Source: an uncultured Clostridia bacterium (lineage in GTDB: Bacteria > Bacillota > Clostridia > TANB77 > CAG-508). Taken from it: a stretch of 48,211 bases of DNA. Positions 23,825-32,189 of this stretch are shown in pieces. The stretch spans positions 1 to 48,211 of the forward strand of contig CAKPNJ010000009.1 of NCBI GenBank assembly GCA_934168365.1, read 5' to 3'. A model generated the notes under the pieces. That model made no database searches, was not told where the DNA came from, and saw only the letters and a program-made list of their open reading frames with translations. A program made the translations under genes and the position numbers. Positions within the stretch are counted from its first letter, which is position 1; the number at the start of each line of letters is the position of its first letter.

Positions 23825-25432
23825 ATGTCGAAAATTAAAGAATTAGTTATAAGAATGGCTAAAAGCTACCAAAATAGTTTTAAGAAGTACACAGCTACAA
23901 ACATATTAATAATATTAACCACATTATTATTTCTATTTACGTTTGATAATTTGAACCAAACAATAGCAGATATATTATTAATAGCAGTTCTATCTGGTGT
24001 AGGTTTTTTTACCTGTGAAACGTATTTTAAGAAGAAGTGGCAAAGAGTAGTATCGTATGTAGTAAGTATAGTAATAGCAATTATATTTAAATTAAATATA
24101 ATGAATTTAAGTGCAAGAATTTACGCAGGATATATATTGGTAGTGTTTTTGATTGGATTAATAAAAGTAATAAAAAACACAGAAGTAGATATAGGAGAAT
24201 ACATTGTAAAGGTAATTAAAAATATTTTTTATGTTGAAATTGTATATGCAATTTTAAATGTAGGTATTACATTGATTTTGATAATATTTATGACTTTAAT
24301 ATTAAATGGTCAGGATAGTTCTGAAGTATTGTGGAAACTACAGATAGCACTACTTGGATTATTTTTGCTACCGGCAAGTTTGGTTGCTATAACAAAAATA
24401 AAAGGTGATGTTTCAAAATTTATAAAGGTAATTATGTTATACATAATGTTACCATTAACAATAATTGCTACAGTGATAATTTACATATATATGGCAAAAA
24501 TATTTATAATAAGAGAAATACCATCAAATTCAATATTTAGAATATTAACAGGACTATTTATAGTTGCGTTCCCAGTATGGACAAGTATATATACATTTAG
24601 AGAACAAACAAAATCAGTAGAAAAAGTTTGCAAAATATTACCGATATCATTTATTCCATTTATATTATTACAAACATATTCAATATATGCTCGTATCCAT
24701 GAGAATGGACTTACTCCAACTAGATATATAGGAGTAGCATTTATAATATTTGAGGCAATAGCAATTTTCTTTTCACTATATAAAAATAGAAGACATTTAA
24801 TCCACACTATAACAACAGCCACTGTACTAATAACAATATCTACAATATTACCAATTGTGAACATGGAAACAGCGTCTTATATATGTCAGGCAAATAGATT
24901 AAAAAATGCATGGAAACCAAATCAAACATTTAATCAACTTTCAGATGAGAATAAAGATGTAGCTAAAAGTGCATATAATTACTTGATGAGAAAAGATGAC
25001 TCAAGTAATTATATTCCAAATTATGCGAATGGCGAAGAATTAAGAAAGAATAACACAAATGATAATGACTATTATTATGAACGATATGAGTATATTGATT
25101 ATTCAGGAGTAGATGAGGAATTTATACAAATTGAAGGATATAGAAGAATGAAACCAGTTAGTACATCAGAAAGTAGACAAGAACTCTACAATATGAAAAA
25201 TATTAAACTAACAAAATCAGGTACATTTGACATTAGATATTATTTATCTCGAATAATAGAAAATGCTAAAATAAGTGAAATAAATGCACAAAAATATATA
25301 GAAACAAATAATATAATAAAAATAGATGAAGATACAGACTTCTATATAACTAATTTAAACTTGTCATATAAAGCTTCAGGAACAGTATATATAAACTATT
25401 TCACGATGAGTGGATATATATTACAAAAATAA
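23825..25432 (+). CDS. DUF4153 domain polytopic membrane protein
   Basis: A 535-aa protein with about ten membrane helices in the first 355 residues and a soluble C-terminal portion (about 365-535) rich in Tyr, Asn and Asp. The N-terminal region and alternating helix layout fit the DUF4153 family of Firmicute membrane proteins, whose function is not established. A TATAAT lies at 23783-23788 without a good -35 match, and AGGGGAAA precedes the ATG. It stands alone, divergent from the anchored protein gene at 22807-23688, and is followed by a non-coding region of 760 bases. Confidence 0.75.
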   Translation: MSKIKELVIRMAKSYQNSFKKYTATNILIILTTLLFLFTFDNLNQTIADILLIAVLSGVGFFTCETYFKKKWQRVVSYVVSIVIAIIFKLNIMNLSARIYAGYILVVFLIGLIKVIKNTEVDIGEYIVKVIKNIFYVEIVYAILNVGITLILIIFMTLILNGQDSSEVLWKLQIALLGLFLLPASLVAITKIKGDVSKFIKVIMLYIMLPLTIIATVIIYIYMAKIFIIREIPSNSIFRILTGLFIVAFPVWTSIYTFREQTKSVEKVCKILPISFIPFILLQTYSIYARIHENGLTPTRYIGVAFIIFEAIAIFFSLYKNRRHLIHTITTATVLITISTILPIVNMETASYICQANRLKNAWKPNQTFNQLSDENKDVAKSAYNYLMRKDDSSNYIPNYANGEELRKNNTNDNDYYYERYEYIDYSGVDEEFIQIEGYRRMKPVSTSESRQELYNMKNIKLTKSGTFDIRYYLSRIIENAKISEINAQKYIETNNIIKIDEDTDFYITNLNLSYKASGTVYINYFTMSGYILQK

Positions 25433-25495
25433 AATAATGAAATTTGGCAAAAAAAGTAATTGTAATTTTATAAGCTTTGTGGTAATATATATATA

Positions 25496-25705
25496 TAACA
25501 AATAAATAAGATATTAATTTTCCCTGCATAGTGCGTGTAGACTGGAATTTTAGAACCAACAAATTCTAAACGGGAATCTGCCTTTGAGTGTGGCGTGTAG
25601 GCTTATACAAATTTATAAGAAACCCAGGAGCATTCAACAAGATACCCACCTGTGTAAGCAGGTCCTTAAAATTTCATTCACCTTACGGCTAAGGCGGGGC
25701 TTTTT
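25496..25705 (+). ncRNA. ssrS: Likely 6S RNA
   Basis: A promoter, TTGTAA (25460-25465) and TAATAT (25483-25488) with a 17-nt spacer, precedes a gene-free, structured, GC-richer stretch. CCCTGC (25522-25527) pairs fully with GCGGGG (25694-25699), counting one U-G pair, to close the molecule. Segments GTGGCGTGTAGGC and ATACCCACCTG, and the 3' hairpin CCTTA-CGG-CTAAGG before CGGGGC and T5, resemble clostridial 6S RNAs as I remember them. 6S RNA mimics an open promoter and traps sigma-A RNA polymerase in stationary phase. The 5' end is approximate. A covariance-model search with the Rfam 6S family would settle it. Confidence 0.78.
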
Positions 25706-25739
25706 ATTGTATAGAAAAAATATAAGATTTCTGCGTATA

Positions 25740-25925
25740 TAACAAGGTTAGGCTACATTAGTTTTGCCCGAGCAACGCAAGTGGCATGTATTTCGCACTT
25801 GCATCGAAGGAATACTTAGCAAAATGCCTTTCTTATTAAACAAAATGTCGAAATTTGACATACGATTTTACTTGCAAAATGCAATTAAGTATAGTATAAC
25901 AATACTAACTTAGTTGCATTTTTTA
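25740..25925 (+). ncRNA. Candidate structured transcript ending in a strong terminator
   Basis: No reading frame of note occurs here. GCAAGTG (25777-25783) pairs with CACTTGC (25796-25802), inside a looser outer pairing of TTTTGC with GCAAAA. The stretch ends in a strong terminator (25877-25925): AAATGCAA, AAGT and TAGTAT pair with ATACTA, ACTT and TTGCATTT, followed by T6. Because the 6S candidate has its own terminator at 25705, this second one implies another transcript. No convincing promoter was found, so a read-through product is possible. Confidence 0.45.
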
Positions 25926-26194
25926 GTGCAGTAAAATTTAATGAATTTGCATATGCAATGCAATAACTATTTTCTAATTTAAAGTTTTTAATTATTAAAT
26001 TTCAATCTCAATGTAATTATCCTAAATAGAATCAAAGTTATTTTTAATCTTTAAGTTTATTCAATATGTTATTAACTCTATAAAAATTAAAATCTTAAAA
26101 TTTCCACAAACAAAGAAAATATAAATTAGCAAGAAGGAGAGGTGTATTTTTGTGCAAAAATGTAACTAAAATACAAATTTAAAGGAGAATATAT
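25926..26194 (+). other. AT-rich leader of the Rpn nuclease gene
   Basis: Gene-free, very AT-rich sequence. Near its end a purine-rich AAGGAGAGG (26134-26142) precedes a GTG-initiated frame of only seven codons, and GTATTTT/AAAATAC can form a weak hairpin before the real ribosome site AAAGGAG. I see no convincing promoter and nothing else in it. Confidence 0.4.
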
Positions 26195-27076
26195 ATGGAA
26201 CAACCAAAACAAGACAAAAAAATCAAGAGGTATCCACCAAAGATGGATATAATATTTCAAGCAATATTTGGCGAAGTAGGGAGTGAAAATATAACAAAAG
26301 ACTTTCTAGAAAAGATATTAAAAAGAAAAATAGAAAAGATATCACTAGACAAAAATACAATATTAAGACGAGAGCTAAAAGACGATAAATTAGGAGTACT
26401 TGATATAGTAACAGAACTAGAAGGAAAAGAAAAATGTAACATCGAAATGCAGCTAATAGACAAAAACAATATCATTGAAAGAATGTTATATTACTGGTCT
26501 AAAATGTACACAAAACAAATTAAAGCAGGAGACAATTATAATAAACTAGAAAAAACAATAGTAATACTAATAGCAGATTTTAATATAAAAGGATTAGAAG
26601 AAGTAGAATATCATAGTACATGGAAGATAATAGAGACTAATAGTGTCAAAAAGTTAATATTGACAGATAAATTCGAGCTTGATATAATTGAATTATCAAA
26701 AATAAAGGGTAGAGAAAACGAAAAAGATCAACTATTAGACTGGCTAATATTCTTAGAAAACCCGGAGAGTGAGAGGGTGATACAAAAAATGGAAGAAAAC
26801 GAAAACCTAAAAGAAGCAGTAGAAAAATTAGATAGAATAAGTGAAGACGAAAAAATGCAAAGAATAATAGAATTAAGAGAAAAAGCAATAAGAGACGAAC
26901 ATGCAATATATGAAAAAGGCGTTGATGATGGAATTGAAAAAGGAATAACAAAAGGTGCAAAACAAGAAAAACTACAAATAGCAGAAAATATGTTAAAAGA
27001 AGGAACATCTATTGAATTTATTGAAAAAGTTACAGGGTTAACAAAGGAAGAAATAGAAAAAATTAATATAAAGTAA
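26195..27076 (+). CDS. Rpn-family PD-(D/E)XK nuclease / transposase-like protein
   Basis: A 293-aa protein of the recombination-promoting nuclease (Rpn, also called PD-(D/E)XK family transposase) group. The start MDIIFQAIFGEVGSENIT, then the nuclease core LGVLDIVTELEGKEKCNIEMQL (Asp at about residue 70, Glu-x-Gln at about 86-88), fit the fold. The C-terminal third is charged and helical, with LREKAIRDEHAIYEKG and a GITKGAKQEK stretch as in many homologues. By family it makes DNA breaks and can promote RecA-independent recombination; no inverted repeats or target duplication are visible around it. AAAGGAG precedes the ATG. Confidence 0.88.
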   Translation: MEQPKQDKKIKRYPPKMDIIFQAIFGEVGSENITKDFLEKILKRKIEKISLDKNTILRRELKDDKLGVLDIVTELEGKEKCNIEMQLIDKNNIIERMLYYWSKMYTKQIKAGDNYNKLEKTIVILIADFNIKGLEEVEYHSTWKIIETNSVKKLILTDKFELDIIELSKIKGRENEKDQLLDWLIFLENPESERVIQKMEENENLKEAVEKLDRISEDEKMQRIIELREKAIRDEHAIYEKGVDDGIEKGITKGAKQEKLQIAENMLKEGTSIEFIEKVTGLTKEEIEKINIK

Positions 27077-27091
27077 GCAAAAAAATAATGC

Positions 27092-27124
27092 TAGGCAAGA
27101 ACATGTTAAATATGTTCTTGCCTA
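27092..27124 (+). terminator. Strong hairpin after the Rpn gene
   Basis: TAGGCAAGAACAT (27092-27104) pairs perfectly with ATGTTCTTGCCTA (27112-27124). The tail AAATTATAT is only weakly T-rich, so it may be an inefficient terminator or an mRNA 3' protecting hairpin. Confidence 0.7.
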
Positions 27125-27137
27125 AAATTATATAACC

Positions 27138-27166
27138 TTGACAAGCTATTTTGAGATTTGTATAAT
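27138..27166 (+). promoter_or_regulatory. Consensus promoter of prmC-whiA
   Basis: TTGACA (27138-27143) and TATAAT (27161-27166) with a 17-nt spacer, about 31 nt before the prmC ATG. Confidence 0.9.
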
Positions 27167-27197
27167 AGAATCACTAACAAACTGTAGGAGAAAATAA

Positions 27198-28037
27198 ATG
27201 AGGCAAATAGAGGTATTAAAATTAGGAGAGAATGTTTTAAAAAAAGAAAATATACAAGATTCACATATAAAGGCAAGTATATTGTTACAATATGTTTTAA
27301 AACAAACTAAACAAGAGTTAATTATTAACAGCGAAGATATAGTAGAACCATCAAAGGTGAAAGAATATAATAACTACCTACAAGAAATAATAAAAGGCAC
27401 TCCAATACAATACATAACAAAACATCAGCAATTTATGGCACTTGATTTTTATGTAGATGAAAATGTACTAATTCCACAGCCTGATACAGAAGTTTTAGTA
27501 GAAGAGGGTATCAAAATCATAAAAGAACAAAATATGGAAGTGCTAGATTTGTGTACTGGAAGTGGAGCAATAGCAATTTTGATAGCACATTATTGCCAAA
27601 ACTCAACAGTAACAGCAACAGATATAAGCCAAGAGGCGCTTGAGGTAGCAAGAAAAAATGCAAATTCAAATAATGTGAATATAGAATTTATAGAATCCAA
27701 TTTATTTGATAAACTAACAGAAAGAAGTTTTGATATAATACTTTCAAATCCACCATATATTGAAACAGACATAATAAAAACACTAGAAAAAGATGTACAA
27801 GCTGAACCGCATCTTGCTTTAGATGGTGGAAAAGATGGATTAGAGTTCTATAAAAAAATTCTAAATGAAGCACATGAATATTTGAAAACAAATGGATACC
27901 TAATGCTAGAAATAGGATACAATCAAGGCAATGCGGTTATAAATCTAGCACATAAAAATTTAAGGCTAATAACAAAACAGCCAATAAAAGACTTAGCTGG
28001 AAACGATAGAGTGGTGATTTTTCAAAAGGAGGGTTAG
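27198..28037 (+). CDS. prmC: Release factor glutamine N5-methyltransferase PrmC
   Basis: PrmC methylates the Gln of the GGQ motif in release factors RF1 and RF2. An N-terminal helical domain (1-75) precedes the SAM-binding fold with VLDLCTGSGAIAI (about residues 114-126) and the catalytic NPPY in ILSNPPYIETD (about 183-193). FYKKILNEAHEYL and NDRVVIF finish the fold. The 279-aa length is typical. TAGGAGAAA precedes the ATG. It is followed by whiA after 1 nt, so the two form an operon. prfA, the usual partner, is not in the window. Confidence 0.95.
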   Translation: MRQIEVLKLGENVLKKENIQDSHIKASILLQYVLKQTKQELIINSEDIVEPSKVKEYNNYLQEIIKGTPIQYITKHQQFMALDFYVDENVLIPQPDTEVLVEEGIKIIKEQNMEVLDLCTGSGAIAILIAHYCQNSTVTATDISQEALEVARKNANSNNVNIEFIESNLFDKLTERSFDIILSNPPYIETDIIKTLEKDVQAEPHLALDGGKDGLEFYKKILNEAHEYLKTNGYLMLEIGYNQGNAVINLAHKNLRLITKQPIKDLAGNDRVVIFQKEG

Positions 28038-28038
28038 T

Positions 28039-28923
28039 ATGTCATTTTCAAGTGAAGTAAAAGAAGAAATAAGCAAACTAAGCAATTTAGCTAACAAAGA
28101 AGTTGTTAAATTTGAATTGCTTGGATATTTAAGCTCAAATAATATAACAATAGAGAAAAATAAGATAAAGTTTTCAACTGAAAGTGAATATAATATTAAC
28201 CGCTTTAGTAAGTTATTAAACAATTTACAATATACAAACCACAATATCGAAATGATAGGAAAAAAGTTTTGCATTAGTGTAAATAAACCGGAAATTCCAG
28301 AAGCTATGTATGACAACACAATAACATTTAAAAATATAATCGAACAGATCAATAATCAGGAATTGCTGGAAAAAGCATTTGTAAGAGGAAGTTTTTTAGG
28401 AGGAGGCTCAATTAACAATCCTAAAAACACATATCATTTGGAGATAACATTTTCATCAGAAGAAAATTCAAATATAGTGCAAGAAATATTGAATAAATAT
28501 GAAATACAGTTCAAGAATATGGAAAAGAAGAACGGATATGTACTATATACAAAAGATGGAGATGAGATATCAAAATTTTTAGCACTGATTGGAGCAAATA
28601 GTTCTGTACTTAAATTTGAAGAAGTACGAGTGTATAGAGATATTAGAAATAATGTAAATAGAAAAGTAAATTGTGAAACAGCTAACCTAAATAAAACTTT
28701 GAATGCAGCATTAAAACAAATAGAAGATATTAAATATTTAAAACAAATTGGTCAATTTGATAAAATGCCTGAACAACTACAAGAAATAGCAAACCTAAGA
28801 TTAGAAAATCCAGAAGCATCATTAGTAGAAATAGGACAAATGCTATCAAAACCAATAGGAAAGTCAGGAGTAAATCACCGCTTTTACAACATAGAACAAT
28901 TTGTTTCTAAATTTAAACAATGA
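28039..28923 (+). CDS. whiA: DNA-binding regulator WhiA
   Basis: A 294-aa protein with two LAGLIDADG-like N-terminal repeats (about 1-190, with AFVRGSFLGGGSINNPKNTYHLE) and a C-terminal helix-turn-helix (about 210-294, with LRLENPEASLVEIGQMLS and KSGVNHRFY). In Streptomyces WhiA controls sporulation; in Firmicutes it binds chromosomal sites and affects division and chromosome segregation. It is usually near yvcK and rapZ, which are absent here. AAAGGAGGG precedes the ATG; translation is coupled to prmC. Confidence 0.95.
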   Translation: MSFSSEVKEEISKLSNLANKEVVKFELLGYLSSNNITIEKNKIKFSTESEYNINRFSKLLNNLQYTNHNIEMIGKKFCISVNKPEIPEAMYDNTITFKNIIEQINNQELLEKAFVRGSFLGGGSINNPKNTYHLEITFSSEENSNIVQEILNKYEIQFKNMEKKNGYVLYTKDGDEISKFLALIGANSSVLKFEEVRVYRDIRNNVNRKVNCETANLNKTLNAALKQIEDIKYLKQIGQFDKMPEQLQEIANLRLENPEASLVEIGQMLSKPIGKSGVNHRFYNIEQFVSKFKQ

Positions 28924-28940
28924 CAGTTATACTTTTTAAA

Positions 28941-29106
28941 GTTTGGCACATCATTCAATTCGGCATGTCGCTTGCACTTTATAATAATAAATTTATTTAC
29001 TTTTGAACGTATCTAAATTAGTAGAGTAGGCACAGCGACTTTGACATATATTTTTTCGTGCTTTAGTCGAGAAAAAATATATTCAAAGTGCAAGCGACGT
29101 GCCAAA
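28941..29106. repeat. Nested inverted repeats between whiA and hemW
   Basis: GGCATGTCGCTTGCACTTT (28962-28980) pairs with AAAGTGCAAGCGACGTGCC (29085-29103), 18 of 19 positions. The outer GTTTGGCAC (28941-28949) can instead pair with GTGCCAAAC (29098-29106). A third related copy (from about 29028) leads into ATATATTTTTTC/GAGAAAAAATATAT around the loop at 29058-29068. The same right arm can thus pair with any of three left segments. This looks like a decayed mobile palindrome or a mutually exclusive RNA switch. Confidence 0.7.
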
Positions 29107-29142
29107 CAAGAAGAACGTATAATTTAGGAAAGGAAGAAACTT

Positions 29143-30312
29143 ATGCGAAGAAAACAAATTGGACTATACATCCACATTCCATTTTGCAAACAAAAATGTA
29201 GCTATTGTGATTTTTGTTCATATGCAGAAAAACAAGATTTAATTTCAAAATATATAAAATGTTTGCTACAAGAAATTAAAGAGGTAGGAAGCAATAATAG
29301 AGCTGACTTTGAAAATGGAAAAGACGATTTGTTTTCTGTTAAAACTATATACATTGGTGGAGGCACTCCTTCACTAATAGAAAGCAAATATATAGTTCAA
29401 ATTATGGAAGAAATAAAATCGAATTTTGAGCTTGATGAAAACACTGAAATTACAATAGAAGTTAATCCAGGAACAGTTATATTAGAAAAATTAGAGGATT
29501 ATAACAAAGCAGGAATAAACAGATTAAGTATAGGACTACAGTCTACACATGAGCATTTGCTAAAAGAAATTGGAAGAATACATACATATTTAGACTTTTT
29601 AGACACTTTTAGATTTGCAAGAGAAGCGGGATTTGAAAATATAAATGTAGATTTAATGATAGGACTTCCAAATCAAACATTAGCAGAAGTGCAAGATTCA
29701 ATTGAAGAAATAGTATCAATGGAACCTGAGCATATTTCCGTATATTCATTGATATTAGAAGAAGGTACACCATTATTTAAAAAGGTGGAAGAAGGACTAG
29801 AACTACCAGATGAAGAATTAGAAAGAAAAATGTATTGGGCTGTAAAGCAAATTTTAGAAGCAAATGGATATAATCACTATGAAATATCTAATTTTGCAAA
29901 ACAAGGTTATGAGTCAAAACACAATTTAGACTGTTGGAACCAAAAAGAATATATAGGCTTTGGAGTAGCAGCACATTCATATACAAATGGAATAAGATAT
30001 TCAAATATAGAAAACTTAGAACAGTATATAAAAAATTACGAAGAGGACAAAACAGAAGAAAATTTAGTATTCCATGAAAAGCAAGATATGGAAGCAATGC
30101 AAAAAGAATATATGCTACTAGGATTAAGAAAAATAGATGGAGTTAGCATACAAGAATTTAAAATAAAATTTGTAGCAAATCCAGTATTTTTATATCATGA
30201 CAAACTAGAAAAACTAGTAAATGAAGACTTGGTAGAAATAGATGGAGACCAAATTAAACTAACCAACAAAGGCTTAGACTTAGCAAATATAGTATGGGAA
30301 GAATTTGTCTAA
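29143..30312 (+). CDS. hemW: Radical SAM heme chaperone HemW
   Basis: A 389-aa radical SAM protein related to HemN. The cluster motif is in IPFCKQKCSYCDFCSY (Cys-x3-Cys-x2-Cys, about residues 14-25), with GGGTPS and INRLSIGLQS following. The HemW-specific C-terminal segment KHNLDCWNQKEYIGFG is present, with Cys where many homologues have Tyr. By family it binds heme and delivers it to membrane cytochromes; it lacks true coproporphyrinogen oxidase activity. AGGAAAGGAAG precedes the ATG. HemW next to hrcA-grpE-dnaK is a common Firmicute order. Confidence 0.93.
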   Translation: MRRKQIGLYIHIPFCKQKCSYCDFCSYAEKQDLISKYIKCLLQEIKEVGSNNRADFENGKDDLFSVKTIYIGGGTPSLIESKYIVQIMEEIKSNFELDENTEITIEVNPGTVILEKLEDYNKAGINRLSIGLQSTHEHLLKEIGRIHTYLDFLDTFRFAREAGFENINVDLMIGLPNQTLAEVQDSIEEIVSMEPEHISVYSLILEEGTPLFKKVEEGLELPDEELERKMYWAVKQILEANGYNHYEISNFAKQGYESKHNLDCWNQKEYIGFGVAAHSYTNGIRYSNIENLEQYIKNYEEDKTEENLVFHEKQDMEAMQKEYMLLGLRKIDGVSIQEFKIKFVANPVFLYHDKLEKLVNEDLVEIDGDQIKLTNKGLDLANIVWEEFV

Positions 30313-30362
30313 AATTTTTCCCATTTTCACATAAATTTCACATAATTTTTTAGCAATATGTA

Positions 30363-30391
30363 TTGACAATTGCTAAAAATGGATATAATAT
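30363..30391 (+). promoter_or_regulatory. Promoter of the hrcA operon
   Basis: TTGACA (30363-30368) lies upstream of TATAATAT. TAATAT at 30386-30391 gives a 17-nt spacer; TATAAT at 30384-30389 would give 15. Transcription should start near 30398, just before the CIRCE element. Confidence 0.85.
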
Positions 30392-30400
30392 ATATGCAGT

Positions 30401-30427
30401 TTAGCAGACAATAACTAAGAGTGCTAA
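30401..30427 (+). promoter_or_regulatory. CIRCE element (HrcA operator), imperfect left arm
   Basis: TTAGCAGAC, a 9-nt spacer AATAACTAA, then GAGTGCTAA. The right arm and spacer length match the CIRCE consensus exactly. The left arm differs at two positions from TTAGCACTC. It would be in the 5' end of the hrcA-grpE-dnaK-dnaJ message, where HrcA binding represses heat-shock genes. Confidence 0.9.
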
Positions 30428-30455
30428 AACATATAAAGAGTTAGAAGGTGAAAAT

Positions 30456-31461
30456 GTGTTAGATGATAGAAAAAAACAGATCTTACAAGCAATAATAGAA
30501 GAATATATTAACACAGCAGAACCTGTTAGCTCAGGAGCACTAGTACAAAAATATAATTTAGATTATAGTAGTGCAACAATTAGAAATGAAATGGCAGACT
30601 TAGAAAAAAGTGGTTACTTAGATAAGCCACATACATCAAGTCGGTAGAGTTCCATCAGCAAAAGGTTACAGGTTATATGTAGACGAACTATTAAAAGATG
30701 ATGACATCAGCTTAGAAGAAATAAAATACATACAATCTAAATTAGAAACTAGAGTTAATGAAATAGAAGAGCTAACTAAAATAGCTACAAATACCTTGTC
30801 AGAGGTTACACACTATACATCCGTTGCAATAGGACCAAGAACTAATTTACAAAATATAGAAGAGGTAAAATTTGTTCTTTTAGGAACTAGAATGTTGATG
30901 GCAGTTATACTAACAGATACAGGCATTATAAAAGAAACAATTATTAAATTTGATGAAGACATTACAGAAGACCAAGTAAATACTTTAAACTTCATTTTTA
31001 ATAATAAACTAAAAGGAAAACCAATAGAAGAAATAGATAAACCTCTAGAAGAGTACATATTTTCAGAGATGAATTACAGTTTGAATGTTATAAAACCAAT
31101 AATGCAACAACTAGATAAAGTAATAAATGAGGAGGCAAAAGTTTATCTAGAAGGAACTAATAAAGTATTTGAACTTCCAGAATTTAAGAGTCTAGAAGTA
31201 GCAAAAAACTTTGTAAATTTAATAGACACAAAACAAGTTATGCTAGACTTACTGAATACAGGATTTGCAAAAGATATAAATGTGTATATTGGTGATGAAA
31301 ACGAAAACGAACAGTTAAAAGACTTTAGTATAATAACATTTAAACATAGATATCAAGATAAAGATTTAGGAACTATTGGGATTATAGGACCAAAAAGAAT
31401 GGATTACTCAAAGGTTATTTCGGTTATGAAGTATATTAGTAAAAAATTAAATGGACAATAA
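30456..31461 (+). pseudogene. hrcA: Heat-inducible repressor HrcA, disrupted by a one-base insertion
   Basis: HrcA represses class I heat-shock genes through CIRCE. Residues 1-62, from the GTG at 30456, give the winged helix (AEPVSSGALVQKYNLDYSS, ATIRNEMADLEKSGYL). The conserved KPHTSSGRVPS should follow, but an extra C at about 30642 turns it into KPHTSSR-stop. Skipping that base restores the whole rest of HrcA in frame (GRVPSAKGYRLYVDELL onward) to the stop at 31459-31461, about 335 aa in total, with no other damage. It is either a recent null mutation or a sequencing error. If real, only a 63-aa fragment or an internal start (Met at 30796) is made. It is followed by grpE after 16 nt. Confidence 0.9.
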
Positions 31462-31477
31462 AGAAAGGAGAAATGAA

Positions 31478-32011
31478 ATGGCAGAAGGAAAACACGCAAT
31501 GGAAAAAGGAAAAAAAGAAGTTAAACAAGAAACTAAGGAACCAGAGCAAAAAGATGAAGTAATTGAAATCAAAAAAGAAAACGAAACGCTTAAAATTCAA
31601 TTAGATGAAACAAATGATAGACTAAAAAGAGTTGCAGCAGAATTTGACAATTACAAAAAAAGAAATGAAAAAGAAAAAGTTGGGATGTATAGTTCAGTTA
31701 TGTCAGATGTAGTATCTAACTTTTTACCAGTAATAGACAACCTAGAAAAAGCAGTAGCAAGTCAAACAGAAGATGAAAGCTACAAACAAGGTGTAGAACT
31801 TGTTTTAAAACAATTTAAAGATGTACTAAAAGCAAATGGAGTAACTGAAATTGAAGCAGTTGGAAAAACTTTTGATCCAGAACTTCATGAAGCTGTAAGT
31901 TTAGTAGTAGATGAAAACTTAGGAGAAAAAGAAGTAAAAGAAGAATATAGAAAAGGCTATAAAATAGGTGATAAGGTTATTCGTCACTCTATGGTAGTCG
32001 TAGCCAACTAA
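31478..32011 (+). CDS. grpE: Nucleotide exchange factor GrpE
   Basis: GrpE releases ADP from DnaK. The Lys/Glu-rich N-terminus (1-35) leads into the long dimer helix with the heptad-like NETLKIQLDETNDRLKRVAA and FDNYKKRNEKEK (about 66-77). The C-terminal beta domain has the signature FDPELHEAVS and KVIRHSMVVVAN. The 177-aa length is normal. I chose the ATG at 31478 with AAAGGAG 7 nt upstream; an in-frame ATG at 31451 would overlap hrcA and lacks a ribosome site. A gap of 178 nt separates it from dnaK. Confidence 0.95.
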   Translation: MAEGKHAMEKGKKEVKQETKEPEQKDEVIEIKKENETLKIQLDETNDRLKRVAAEFDNYKKRNEKEKVGMYSSVMSDVVSNFLPVIDNLEKAVASQTEDESYKQGVELVLKQFKDVLKANGVTEIEAVGKTFDPELHEAVSLVVDENLGEKEVKEEYRKGYKIGDKVIRHSMVVVAN

Positions 32012-32049
32012 ACAAATGAAAAGCACCGTCTAACTTTGTTAAACTTCAT

Positions 32050-32092
32050 AAATTTTCTTTCGATATACATTTGTATAATCTCAAGAAAATTT
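32050..32092. repeat. Inverted repeat between grpE and dnaK
   Basis: AAATTTTCTT (32050-32059) pairs with AAGAAAATTT (32083-32092), with an inner TATACA/TGTATA stem. No T-run follows, so it is not a clear terminator. It may set mRNA processing so that dnaK message exceeds hrcA-grpE message, as known in Bacillus for a hairpin near this operon; that role is inferred. Confidence 0.6.
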
Positions 32093-32189
32093 ACTCGTTT
32101 GCCTCGTTATACTCGCTTTTGATTTGCTTAGTAATTAAATTGATATTAATTTTAAAATATATATAAATATAGAAAGGAAGTAAATTATT

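Noticed and set aside
26195..27076. The Rpn gene as part of an insertion sequence
   Set aside because: No terminal inverted repeats or target-site duplications could be found around it; the nearby hairpin at 27092-27124 is a 3' hairpin.
30636..30650. Programmed ribosomal frameshift in hrcA
   Set aside because: There is no slippery heptamer, and the restoring change is deletion of one C in TCAAGTCGGTAG; a mutation or sequencing error is simpler.
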